In this document: positions 22,601 to 34,141 of the stretch, one piece after another | How the letters are laid out: every line of letters begins with the position of its first letter | How positions within the stretch are numbered: position 1 is the stretch's first letter | Assembly: GCA_003342895.1 (NCBI GenBank) | Contig: PTFA01000539.1 | Location: 62,001 to 126,000, forward strand | Source: Casuarius casuarius | Taxonomy: Eukaryota; Chordata; Aves; Casuariiformes; Casuariidae | Length of the DNA stretch: 64,000 nucleotides | Reading direction: 5' to 3' | Position numbers and translations under genes: made by a program | Notes under the pieces: generated by a model | Database searches by the model: none | Seen by the model: only the letters and a program-made list of their open reading frames with translations | Told to the model about the DNA's origin: nothing

Positions 22601-24124
22601 GGCCCGAGCTACAGGCCTGCAAAGGCACGTTTCCGAGCCGTTTCCCCTCCAGAGGTTGTCTTTTGCTCGCGTGCTTTTTTAGGGAACTGCATTTGTGGAG
22701 ATGAAGACCTAATGCTCTTTGCTAAATACGTTTTTATTGCTTATCTTGATACGGGGTTGTTGGGGGGGGGGGGGAAGCAGGCACACAACCTAATTCTTTT
22801 TGTGATGCAAAGGAGTAGATCACACGTGTTTTGTGTAGGAAACCATTTGCTTTTTGTTCTTTACATCAACTTTTAATTTTTTCGGTAAATATATTCATAC
22901 AGTATCTGATTTACCCTTAGCTCTGCTAAATTGCTTCGATACAGGGTTTTGCCGTGTTGTATGCATCCTTTTCTGTTTAATGTAATCCTTCCTTAGGACT
23001 TGTTTGCTGGTGAAAACCAGCTGGCTTTCCTGTTTGTGACTTCCTTTTTTTACCCAGTCTCTTTCATGCATGGCTGTTCTTCACCTCATGCTATGGCTAT
23101 TATATTCTGGTAATAAACTTCAGAGATGTTATTAAAATTCTTGAAATACTGTATCTACCACTTCCAATATATGTGTTTTCTTTGTTTCAGTGCAGGAACT
23201 GTAAACACTTTCTCAAATTCTGCAAATTATTCTGCTTGGGCAGAGCCTGTTCTACTCACAGAAGTACTTAAAGTGTAAGAAATAGCTCCAAATTGCATTC
23301 AAGCTGAAGTTCTTATTTAAAACATCCCTAACCTTTTACTTAAGTACAGAAGATATCATTAGGCATGAAGAAAGGAGCAGTTTGTGCATAAGGGCAAAAC
23401 AATGCTTTTTCTAAACGTGATTTGGAATTTTTTACTTTTGCTTTTTTTTTTTTCCTGGATATACGGAACTAACGCAATTCTACCATACCTAAAACATACC
23501 TGAGAAAGGTGGTTAGGATGCACAGAATGGTTTTGTAAATACTTGCAGAACTTTGCAGGATGTTTTTGAGGAATACTGTCCAAGTAAAAGGTGCAAAATG
23601 TAAGTTTCTTATACCCTCAAGTGACTGTACAACGGAATTGGACAAAACTGGCTTGTAGTACTTCAGAGAGAGCTTGGAGAGTTGTCATTGCGGTGTAAGT
23701 TCACTGGCAACTCGTGCTTTTGAGCGACTTATAACCAAGGTAAAGGCTATAGCTTAAAAACAAAACAAAAAAAAACAAACTGTAGTTTGTTCGGGGAGAG
23801 AACAAGCAAGACCAAAGTTGTTGTTGTTGCAGGGACATAGCACATCACAAACAGGCATCACAAAGTGAGCCTTGTCCCCTTATGTACAGGAAAGAAAAAC
23901 AAATTTCTTGCCTGCTGCTGTAGTTCCCATCTGTGTGCCACTGGGGAAATTCTTCCTGGGCCTTCAGTCTGGCATTTGGTGTAACCAGGAGCCTGCTGAC
24001 AAGTGAGAACACAAGTATGTTTTGTAGCTTGCTGCAACTGGGGATTGGCTATAGGTAAGAGACAGGATATTGTGTAGGATGCAGTCTCCAGCCTTTAAGG
24101 GAAGGGCATCTCGCTGGCATCTCA

Positions 24125-24172
24125 GAAATCAAAGTTGCAGAGGGTAAAGAAGTCAAAGTTGCAGAGGGTAAA
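24125..24172. repeat. 24-bp tandem duplication
   Basis: Two adjacent 24-base units differing by one base (GAAATCAAAG... and GAAGTCAAAG..., both ending TTGCAGAGGGTAAA). Confidence 0.9.
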
Positions 24173-26799
24173 ACTCTGACTTTGGCACTATCCCACTGTG
24201 GAGTTCAGGGTTTCTTTCTTCCACCCATTGATTGTATTTGCAGAAGCTTCACATTATAACTCCTTTTCCTGGCAACTCCTGCTTCTATTACCTCTTTTCC
24301 ATCAGAGAGGGAATGTTTGAGGGAGTAAGAGCTTTAGATCATAACACTTTTTCTTCTTCCTGTGATTGTATGTGCTCTAGAGATATATGTAATAAAGAGC
24401 TGCTGCCACTGCTATCTGCACACGTGAATTCATATGCTGACTGAACTGCTGCTAGTCTTCAGCTTCCACAGTGGAGCTAAAAGAAACTTAAGCTTTGACT
24501 TGGTGGTTATTTTGTTTGTAGTAACTTACTGAACTGCACTGACTTGTTTGTTTGACTTTAAAGCTCTGTTCATCCATTTGGCTCTAGTTCAGATGCCCAG
24601 TTCAGTCTTTGTTGAACTAGTTCAATGAAGTTTTAAACGCTTCTGCTCCACAGTACTACGTGATCCTGGAGAGGCACATAGATCCATGAAATTCCAGTTT
24701 TGTTGTTCATTTACCATTCATAAAGTTGTTTCAGAATGTTGCCTTATGTTTTTCAGACTGCTTGATGAAAATTAGAGAGAAACTTTTTCCTGTACTTTGA
24801 CTGTAACTCAAAATGTTGCTTTTTTTGTACTGAGGGATGTTTGAATTTCACTTGAAACACTGTTCTGCTTCTTTTCCCACTTCTCTCCCAGAATTCATTA
24901 TTCTTCAGAAATTAAATGTGATAGATCTATTCTAGCCATATATTTTAATATGGAAAATTAAATAGGCGCTCAGCTGTTTGGTCTCAGTATTCTTAGATTA
25001 ACAAAACAAACTCCAAAAGAAGAGAAGACGACCCACAAGCTGGGATAAGGATTTTTATTTTTCAGGTTCTGTTAACATTTAAGTAATTGAACACTTAACA
25101 ATTCCATTTCAGTGCTTAACACAAAGCAAAGTGGATGTTTCCTTCATTTTATATTATAAAAAACTGGAAACTGTCAAGTTTTGGAATATTTTTTGAGTTT
25201 GGTCCTTAACTGATGAAAATACAGAAATAATAAAGTGGCTGTTCTCAAGAACAGTGCAGTAAGTGTGTGACACATTGACAAGACCCATGATAGAATGGAT
25301 TCCTGAAGAATTGTTCTGTTCTTTCCCTACGGGTGAACATGTGATTAAAAAGTTGTGGCTCATGGGTCTTTACAATTGCACTTCTTATGTTAAGTTCTGT
25401 TTTTATGAACGCTTCAGTTTCAGCCATCCTAATTCTCACTGTCAAACAACTCGGGATTTCAATGTGCTGTGTGTTACATGCTGATATTAAGAGGTCAGGT
25501 GTGTTTAAAAGCATAAGAGATGCAGTGATCAGGTAAGATATGCTGACTGGGTAATGCAGTCAAAGGCTGCTATACTGGTAGCAGTTCAACACTGTTGCAG
25601 GGTGCTTTCTTTGCAGCCTGTAGTGCAGGTAGTATGCCCAGACACCTGTTGTTTTGTCAGTCAGCTGTCTGCGTTTGCTTCTTACAACATAATCTTATTT
25701 CTCTGCCATAGAAACAAACCCATGAAGTTTCTAAAACTGCTCAAATGTAGAGGCAAATTAGAGAGACTGCGTAAACTAAGTTCTGTTTATACTGGAAATC
25801 TTATTTTACCTCTTTTCTCTTTTTCCCTAGAATCTAAAAATTAATGTTGACCTCATTGAACTTGTCAAATTCCAACAAAACTGAACCCAAAATACATGGT
25901 GTTTGGAGCATGAAATATACCTTTGTCTCTATGAATATGAATCATCATTAGGAGCTTGTATGTCTCAAACATCAGCAGGTAAAGTAACCATCCATGAACT
26001 ACAGAAGGAAAAAGTAGCTTTTTCCAATTATATAAAGAATATTGTTTACGTTAATTGGATATTACATTAATCCTTACTCCCTCTGCAGGTATTTAGAATT
26101 AGGCTGTAGTTCTGAAAGCCTCTGAAATTCCTGTTTCTGTAAAAGTACTCCTTCGTTTATGTTTGGAAGGAGGAGAGATGTTTGTCTTGGCTATTTTTTT
26201 TTTTTCCCCCACTTCTTACACTAGAACATCCCTAGCCATCATGAAGGAAGTAGTAGTGTGTATTTAATATGAACACACTTTGGAATAGTAGGGAAATTCC
26301 AGGGAATGGGAGAAGTGCTGTTGTATCAGTATTAGAGATGGGTGAACATGGCAGTTGGTGGTGTAGTGCTGTGCAGAGAGACACCTAAGCTACCTTGGGT
26401 AGTGCTATATGGTGTTACTGCATGTACATGTAGTTTAGGTTATTTAGTTAACAAGAAGAGAAGAGTATATAAATTAATGCTACTCTATATGGCCTTAAGG
26501 AAACTAGATCTAGTTTCCTTTATAATTTGATTTGATAAAGTCTTCAATATAAAGCAAGATACCTTTACAGAAATAAATTAGTGTACAAAATCAGCAAATG
26601 CCATCCAGTTGACTGGTTCATGAGTAGTCCATGGGAGTACAAGACTGAATAGCTTCCAGGGATGTTAAGCAAAAACTGGTAATTGCTTGTCATAATTTGT
26701 TTTCATTAGTGATTTATTAGTGAAAAATCTCTGTTGATTTGAAACTTCTGGATGATAAAATTGTCATTCATGGAGTGGGAAATAAGGCAGCCATCATGA

Positions 26800-27620
26800 T
26801 TGTGAGGTGAACTAGATCCACTCAAATGTGTGTTAAGGCTGCCAAATATAAATCTGTACACCTGGGAACAAGGAAATTCAATTGAAAGTAAATCATGGCA
26901 AATAGTACCCTAGAAAGCAGTGGCTGAAGAGCATTATGGATTCAGTGGATAAACAGTTTAAACCTGAGTTTCCAAGGTGATGCTGTGACAAAGAAGCTAA
27001 TGTGATTCTCAAACTCCTTAATGGAATGAGTAGAGATAGTGTTCTTACCTCTGTGGTATGGGGTGAAGTCATTACCAAAATACTATGCAAGTTCTGGTGT
27101 CAGCACTTAAAAAGGTGGGAGGGAGAGAAATGCTGGCAGCGAGGCAACATAACATCTAAAATGATCAAAGAGCTAGAGATAATGCCATGCAATGAAATGT
27201 TAAGAGTTTGCTATGCAGTTTAGCAGCAAAACTGAGGGGTGATTTGATGAGCATCCTTGGGTATCTCCTTGGCAAGATAAAACTGGATATTAGAGAGGTT
27301 TTAATCTTGATGGCAGACATGACAAGAATTTGTAACCAGATAAGTTCAAATTAAGACCTCAGTTTTTCGACAGTGAAAGTGATTAACCATTGGAACATGA
27401 TATGACGAGCAGTGGCAGATTTTTCCATTTCTTAGTATCTTTGAATCAGGAGTGTGGAAACATTTCAGAAAATTGCTTCAGGCAGTTGGAAGGTGCTGGA
27501 CTTGTTATGCTTTGTATACTTGGTATGTTTTGCTCTCATTTTGAGAGTTGTAATTCACAAGAGGTCAGACTAGATGGTCAAATAGAGGGTGATCATGCTA
27601 AAGGAATAAAAAATGGGGAG
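26800..27620 (+). mobile_element. Ancient CR1/L3-like LINE relic (RT end and 3' region)
   Basis: Despite heavy decay, successive blocks follow the order seen in old amniote CR1 copies: GTTAAGGCTGCCAAATATAA, AGCTAATGTGATTCTCAAAC, CAAGTTCTGGTGTCAGCAC, ATTAACCATTGGAACATGAT and GAGGTCAGACTAGATGGTCA. Sense orientation. Much more diverged than the intergenic CR1 copies, so probably far older. Boundaries approximate. Confidence 0.7.
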
Positions 27621-27852
27621 GAGCTCCTCATCTCCTTCCAGCACCTCCCATCTTTTTGAGCAGAGATAGGTTTAGGACTTTTCATTGGAAATCTAGGACA
27701 TGATCAAGCCGGTCAGATCTTGTGAACATGAGGAAGCAGGTATTGATATGCAGTGTGTAAAAATAGCATTCCATATGTTTAGTCTGAGCTTGTGACTGTA
27801 AGAATCTTTAGTTTTGTCTACAATATTAGTGAGCTATTGGCAAGGTAAATGT

Positions 27853-27992
27853 TACTTTGCTGCCAGGGCACACTGCTGGCTCACATTCAGCTTGTCGTCT
27901 ACCAGCAACCCTGGGGCCTTGTCAGCAGAGCTGTTCTCCAGCCAGTCAATCTCAAGGCTGTATCGTTGAAAGGGTGGTTCTTCCCAGGTTGT
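27853..27992 (-). mobile_element. CR1 fragment (RT part)
   Basis: Plus-strand text GGCACACTGCTGGCTCACAT, then CTTGTCGTCTACCAGCA and CAGCAGAGCTGTTCTCCAG, matches the antisense of CR1 ORF2 as also seen at 14430-14520. A short isolated piece. Confidence 0.8.
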
Positions 27993-28782
27993 ATTGTTGA
28001 AAATGCTCAGAGAAGGTGAAGCAAGGTGATTATTTTTTTTATTGAATGTGCTTCAGAAAATGCAGCTTTGTAAAATCTTTGTGTCGTGATTGTTTTTATT
28101 TAATTCAATATTTTACTGAATATGCACTTTATCAAGAATGAAACTAGGGAGAGTAAATCTGTGGAATAAAGATTAAACAACATTTAATAATTTCAGGTTG
28201 TGATAATGCATTGTGCCTAGAGGTCTGACTGGGTTTTTGACACTTCTGAGCTTTCCAGAATGTTACAGTGAGACTAACAGCCTGATGGTGGACTAAGCAG
28301 CTCTAGGTGGAGACTGCCGAAATCTAGAAGTACTTTTCAAGTATTGCATATGTCAAAAAGATGGCAAGGGGAAAGCCTAAACTTAAGACTTGTCTCAGCT
28401 GCAGAGAGAACTTCCATGTAACCCAAATGCTCTTCTGAACTGAGTTCTTTCAACACCAGTATCTTTAACTTGAGTTTGGCAATTTTAATTTCTCCTGGCT
28501 GTTTGGAAGAGGTCAAATAGGGTAGCTCTGTTGCTTCCATTTGTGTTATTTGGAGAAATCTAGTCTGTGTCCACCCTGACTGCTATTTTACACTGTAGTT
28601 CCTAGCACTCATATCAGGCCAGCTTTTTACATAGACGCAGTGAATTCTGTGGTGAACCTGTAGCTTATAGGAGGAAGAAGCAGAGAAATACACCACAATT
28701 GAGGGAAAACCACTTTTTGCAAGAGATTGTGGAGGCATAGAGGGTCCAGAGAGACTAGGGGGAATAGGCAGATATAGTGCCT

Positions 28783-28945
28783 CTAACATCCCATGACTGG
28801 ATGCTGGGATGAGGGCAGTAGACGGCAGACCTGACTAGGCCTGACTGCCCTCCCTACATAGCATTTCCTACTCCTCCTGTCGGAGATAGGCTATTGGGCT
28901 GGATGGACTGATAATCCAGCCTTGTAGGGTGTTTTTTATGTTCTT
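28783..28945 (+). mobile_element. Old CR1 3' terminal fragment
   Basis: Blocks CTGTCGGAGATAGGCTATTG, GGGCTGGATGGACTGATAAT and TTTATGTTCTTGTTGG follow the 3' end of turtle/ancestral-type CR1. Sense orientation. Could belong to the same old insertion as 26800-27620, though the two are separated by about 1.1 kb. Confidence 0.6.
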
Positions 28946-29494
28946 GTTGGAGAAAGAATTTTGCAACCTATTGATCAAGTCTACAGGAATGAACTTACAG
29001 CTCTTGCTATATCAGGAATAATAGTCGAGCATTTAGGGAAGTAAAAGTCCTGGTTTCCATGGTAAATTAGGTTGACTTACATTGGGACTGTTGTGACCCC
29101 ATCTCCTTCCATTGCTGGCACTGACAGTTACATAGCCAGGCCATGAGCTGGGTCAGGGCCCTCACTTTGCTGCCCGCCCCCCCTCCAGTAATGCAAGTGG
29201 GGAATGAAAATACAGCAGCTCTGAGTTTCTGGTCAAATCCTTTGTGAAGCTATGCCTCAAATTTTGGGGAAGGTAGAGACTCTCTGAAAAGGTAATTACA
29301 CTACAAATGCTAGTCAGAGCATTTGACTATTTGTGTGTGTTTTGACTTATTTCAAATAAAGCTGTGAATTTGACTGTTTAAAATCTTCAAATGAATTCAG
29401 TTCTTCCATTTTTAGTTTGTAATTTTTACTCTCTTGAAAGAACCATCTTTGTTCTTTGGATGACGTTAGGGTCCAGTAAAAAGGGCCCTGGCCT

Positions 29495-29605
29495 GATTCC
29501 TGTAAGTACTTTGTACTGCCTTGGGCCTTTAGTGATTTGGGGCAAATTATTTAACCTGCTTATCTCATTTCCCTATCTTGTTGTGTTCAGTTTGCAAAGC
29601 TGACT
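29495..29605 (+). mobile_element. Possible MIR-like SINE core
   Basis: CTTGGGCCTTTAGTGATTTG, GGGCAAATTATTTAACCTG and a following CTCATTTCCC stretch resemble the conserved core of MIR-type SINEs. No tRNA head or clear tail. Similarity is modest. Confidence 0.4.
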
Positions 29606-31185
29606 CCTTGTAACTGCCTCTGACATCCAGGGATTTAAAAATGAAAACAGGAAATGCTACTGTATTAAAATGGCCACTCTTTTGCATTACGTACTCAAGT
29701 GTGGTAATTCTACACTTTAAAACAGTAGTTTTCAACTTCTTTTTGCTAAACTATTTGTAGTGGAGGTGCAAACATGAATATGAACTTTAGATTTACCTTC
29801 CCTATTTGTTACATGGGAACCTGTTAGAGGCAGTCGAGGAGTTCTCAGATTACAGGTTGGAAAAGGATTAGTTTTTTGAAGGCTGTAGTTTGAGTCAAAG
29901 TTTATCAGATCATTAGAACGTTCTTTTTGGAGGACAAAAGAAGTTAGTGTTATATACTCAGCAGGAATGCTGGATAACTTATTGCCATTACTGATCTCTG
30001 AAGAGAGATTTATGGCTTCCTGTGGCAATACGGAATGCTCAGAAGATACTCCTTGATTATTTGATCCTTCCCTACCTTCCATGTTAGTGTTCTCCTCTCC
30101 TTCCTGCTCAGGAATGACTAATACTGACTCCTTTCTGCTCCGTTAGCTTTTTGAGCTACTAGAGCTTATATGAGCCCAGTGTAGTTTATTCTCGGCTCCC
30201 TTTTGTGTGTATGGAAATAATTGTTTGTCCTCTTGAAGCAGTTGTGTTCTCTGCCTCCTCTACCAGCGTCTTGACCTGCATGAAGAAGAATTTGGCAGCT
30301 TACATGACAGTATAATGGAGCAGGCTCTCAAATATTCAGATGGCTGACTTGCCTGAGATGACATTTGTAATGTTTTTGGACACGTCTGCTCTGAGTGGCT
30401 CATGCAAACAAATCTTGCAGAACATGTTTTCTTCTCAGACTCCACTGGATTAAAAGAAGGGAAATAGCCTTGGATGTTTGTCATGAGGTACTTGATCCAG
30501 TGACGTTGTTGGTCAACATGATGTGTTACCATTTGTTCTTGTCCCAGAGCTGCCCCTTACTGGTAGCTAAGGAGTCTTTTCAGCCGCCTGCTGGCGTTCA
30601 AGATGTTAGCTCTTGATACAGTTCTGGAGAAAAGAGTCCACCTTAGTCCTTGGTTCTCCAGGCAGATTTTTCTTTTTACTAATTTGGAATTAGTGATCAT
30701 AGTTGTTGGCAGTTTTCTCCGTATCTAACAAAGTGAGGTCACTGGTCCGTATTGCTTCTGCCTCTTCTGTCTTTAGTTTATATAGGAGCTTTTGTCTGGT
30801 GTTGGTCTGTGGGCAGCCCTTCTTTGACTTCATATCACACGTGGCTTTGTATCTCATAAACAGTGATGTACTAAGCCTCTGCTCTTACGATACTGCTCTC
30901 TTACATTAAATACCAGAAGATTTCATCTCTCTGAAAGTACAGGTTACTAGGTAAGTTGCCAAGGGTGACTGTCCTTATGTACATTAACAACACATAGTAA
31001 AGAGCTGGTCGTTTGAGACTTTGCAAAGGTATTCCAGGTCCTCTAGAACTTGCTTGGGAGTAAGTGCTGACACAAAGAAATCTCTCTGCCCTAGGAGCAT
31101 CATAGTTATAACTGTATAAATGAATAAAAATCTGTTGTTCTGTGTTTGAAGTTTAAGTATATCCTTAATTTTGTGAAGTCTTATA

Positions 31186-31735
31186 CCAGAGATCATAAAA
31201 TAATTTGGGTTGGGAGGGACCTCTTGTGGTACTTTGGTTTCAGTCCCAGGTTCAAAGCAGGGCCAACTTTGAAATTAGATAAGGTTGTTTAGGGTTGTAT
31301 GTTGCAATTTTTAGAAAAAAAAAATTATTTTAATATCTGCAAGGCTAAAGTTCCTACTACCTCTCTGAGCAACGTGTTCCAGTGTTTGACCACTCTCTTT
31401 CTGGAAAGAAATGTTCTTCCTAATACCTAATCAGAATTTCCCTTGATGTGACTTGCCTGTTGCATCTTTTCCTTTCGCTGTGCTGGTTTCATCTTCTCTG
31501 TACCCTCTCATTAGCTAGCTGGAGGCAGTGGTAACATCTTCCCCTCAGCTTTCTTAAAGCTAATGCCAATTTCCTCTTGTACATCATGTGCTCTAGCCCT
31601 CTATCATCTTGGTGGCCCTCTACTGGGCTCTCTCCATTGTATATGTCAATGTCTGTCTTGTACTAAGGAGCCCAAAAGTGGGCTCGTGGAGCAGTTTTAT
31701 TTCCAACCTGTCCCTGTTTTCATGCAGGTTTATCC
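31186..31735 (-). mobile_element. Old CR1 3' fragment
   Basis: Plus-strand text includes GATCATAAAATAATTTGGGT, TTGGGAGGGACCTCTTG, GAGCAACGTGTTCCAGTG and TCTAGCCCTCTATCATCTTG, the antisense of a CR1 3' region. Interrupted by small insertions and strongly diverged. Confidence 0.8.
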
Positions 31736-33869
31736 TACCTGACTTGTGTGAAAAATCTGAATGGGAAAATTAAATTTATGGGAAGTATTTTATGGGGGGA
31801 AAAATGCTGGTTGCTGTAACAGAAGTAGGCTTACCTTTCAAGTAAAGAAGAGTGGTTTGTGAGGTTCACCCCCTCCTTGGATATTACCATGGAGTAGATG
31901 AAAGCAAGTATGCCATGCATTTCTGAAACGTGTATCTTTATACTTCTGGGAAACTTAGATCCTCAGTTTGTGTATTAGTAGTTTGAGGTTCTGAGAGTGG
32001 TGTCTGAGCTGCTTAGTGCAAAAACTTCTCTTAAAAGCTCAAGTGACACATTCCCTTAAGGAGAGTCAATACCTTGTGGAAGGAGAAGGGTGATGACTGT
32101 GTTTTGCATTTACCACACAGTCCTAATGCGCAAATGTCCCTGTAAAATGCTGTTCTGAATTTGTGATGTCTACAGCCTAGAATATAACTACAGTTACTAT
32201 TGTTCAGTTATTCTTTTGTCCTACTAAGAGGCTACAGTGGATACAGTATTTATTCAAGATGGAGATTTCTCCACTATTAAGTCATTTGCCAAGCTGAAGG
32301 TTTGGTTTTGAAAAGCTGAAGAAAAATTTTTTAATTCAGAATTTCAAGAAAAACAATTTAGGATAAAAGAATAACAATAGATACAAGGATGCTTGCATTC
32401 AATTAAATGTACCCTATTTAAGAGTCCTGGTGATAAACCCACTGGTGAAAGCTTTAAGACAACACAGTTTATGCAGGAGGTGGTAACTTTGTCTCAAGTG
32501 TCTTCTGAATGTAGAAGTCACTGACTATGAGCCTTTCCTGCGTTAATTTTCAAGCTTTTAAGTTTTAGGAAATGGTCTTTGCCAGGGGTAAGGCTCAGGA
32601 ATAAAAACTCAGCTAGTAATAGTAACTATTTTATATACCTGTCACTTCACACAGGCTCTTATGAGCACAGAACCTGGCAAGGATGCAGCTTTCCATGCCC
32701 ATAGCAGTTGAGCTCCCCACATATCTTCCGAGTGTCCCCTTTCCTGGTCAGTGAATGTATATAGCACATGTGACTTTATTGTGTTAAGTGTTGACTAAAA
32801 AGAGATCAATTCCGAAATTTTTTTTTAAATCTTACTACTTCATTAGTATTCAGCATCCACAGCTCTACTAAGTTTGATATCAATAGTGCTCTATGAAACT
32901 GAAAAATTAAAATTAAAAAAACTGAAACATTAAAAATAGATTTGCCAATGAAAAATTGCAGCCAGAACCCAGACTTAAGTGCTTTGTATTAAATAAAGTT
33001 AAATAAGTAAATGACAGAACCAGGGAGAAAGAAGTACTTAAATTCAAAGGGCATAGAAGCAGTGTGAAATTCCACACTGTTTGGCCAGCTTTGCTGAGTG
33101 GAGCAAGAATGTATGCCTCACTTCAGAATTAATCCTGTGGAGCTGCTTACTGTTCTCAGGGTTTTTAGTGTGTATGCACACTGAGGACTGAGCAGGATTA
33201 TTGATGAAAAATAATGGGCTGTTTTGTCAATAACTTAGTTCTGTAAATCTTAATATTTTAAGTCCTCAATTGCTTACAGTAACGAAGTTAACTTAGCAAC
33301 TCTGCAATTAGCTGAGGCAGTTCCTCCTCACAGTAACAAGGTTAGAAGTGTGTTAGAGATGACTTTGTTACTTTATTGATAGTGTTATTACTTGCTACAT
33401 TGATAGTATGTGGCAGGTTATACTTGCTCTAATTTACACTCCTTTGACAATAAAAACTGCTTTGTTGTGATTTGGTATTCAACGGCATAGGAGAAAAAGG
33501 ACACCTGAAAGAGGCATAACCAGCTCAAAAAAGTCACGTTGCAGCCTTGATTTGACATTAGACATGCAGAATTTCAGGTTCCAAGAACCGTATGCGCTGA
33601 AGAGTTTGAGGAAAAAGTAGAGAGAGGAGTTTGTAACGCTTGAGTTCATTCTTCCTGGTAAAAATCATAAAAGCTGGTTTTAAAATAGTCATAAAAGTTT
33701 TGGTTTTGTTTAAGGCTTGTTTGATAAGTGAAGGAGCCCTCAAGCAATTGCCATGATAACCATCCTAGAGATGTAGAACTACACACTTTCAATTAAACAT
33801 TCAAACATGTTTTTTCCCCCTCTTTTCTTAATATAGTTTTACTAGTACTACTTATCTGTTTTGTTCCAG

Positions 33870-34141
33870 AGTGTGTGTTCTGACATCAAGAGCTGCATGA
33901 AGAATAGCCAGCATGAAGAGAACAAATCAGTCCAGGCAGAAGCGCAGAAGCTTCAGGAACATAAATGTAAATTAAGGGGTTTTAAAGTGCGGTGTGCGTT
34001 CCATGCTGAGTCAGTAGTTTCACAGACACTTAAGGCTAGCACTGTCCTGGAAGAAGCTGCCCTGCCTTGCCTCTTTCTTGGCTGGCCTAAGTGGCCACAC
34101 AGGAGACCTGGTCTGGATGGAAATAAGTGTCTTTTGGCTGG
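33870..34141 (+). other. Candidate extra CTCF 5'UTR exon
   Basis: Bounded on the left by an excellent acceptor (ACTTATCTGTTTTGTTCCAG) and on the right by a strong donor (GGTGAGTTCT, GT at 34142). A weaker donor (AAATGTAAAT) would end it near 33966. Human CTCF has a second noncoding exon in intron 1, so one is expected somewhere in this region. No homology could be verified from memory. It contains short upstream open frames but none is claimed as coding. Confidence 0.35.
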
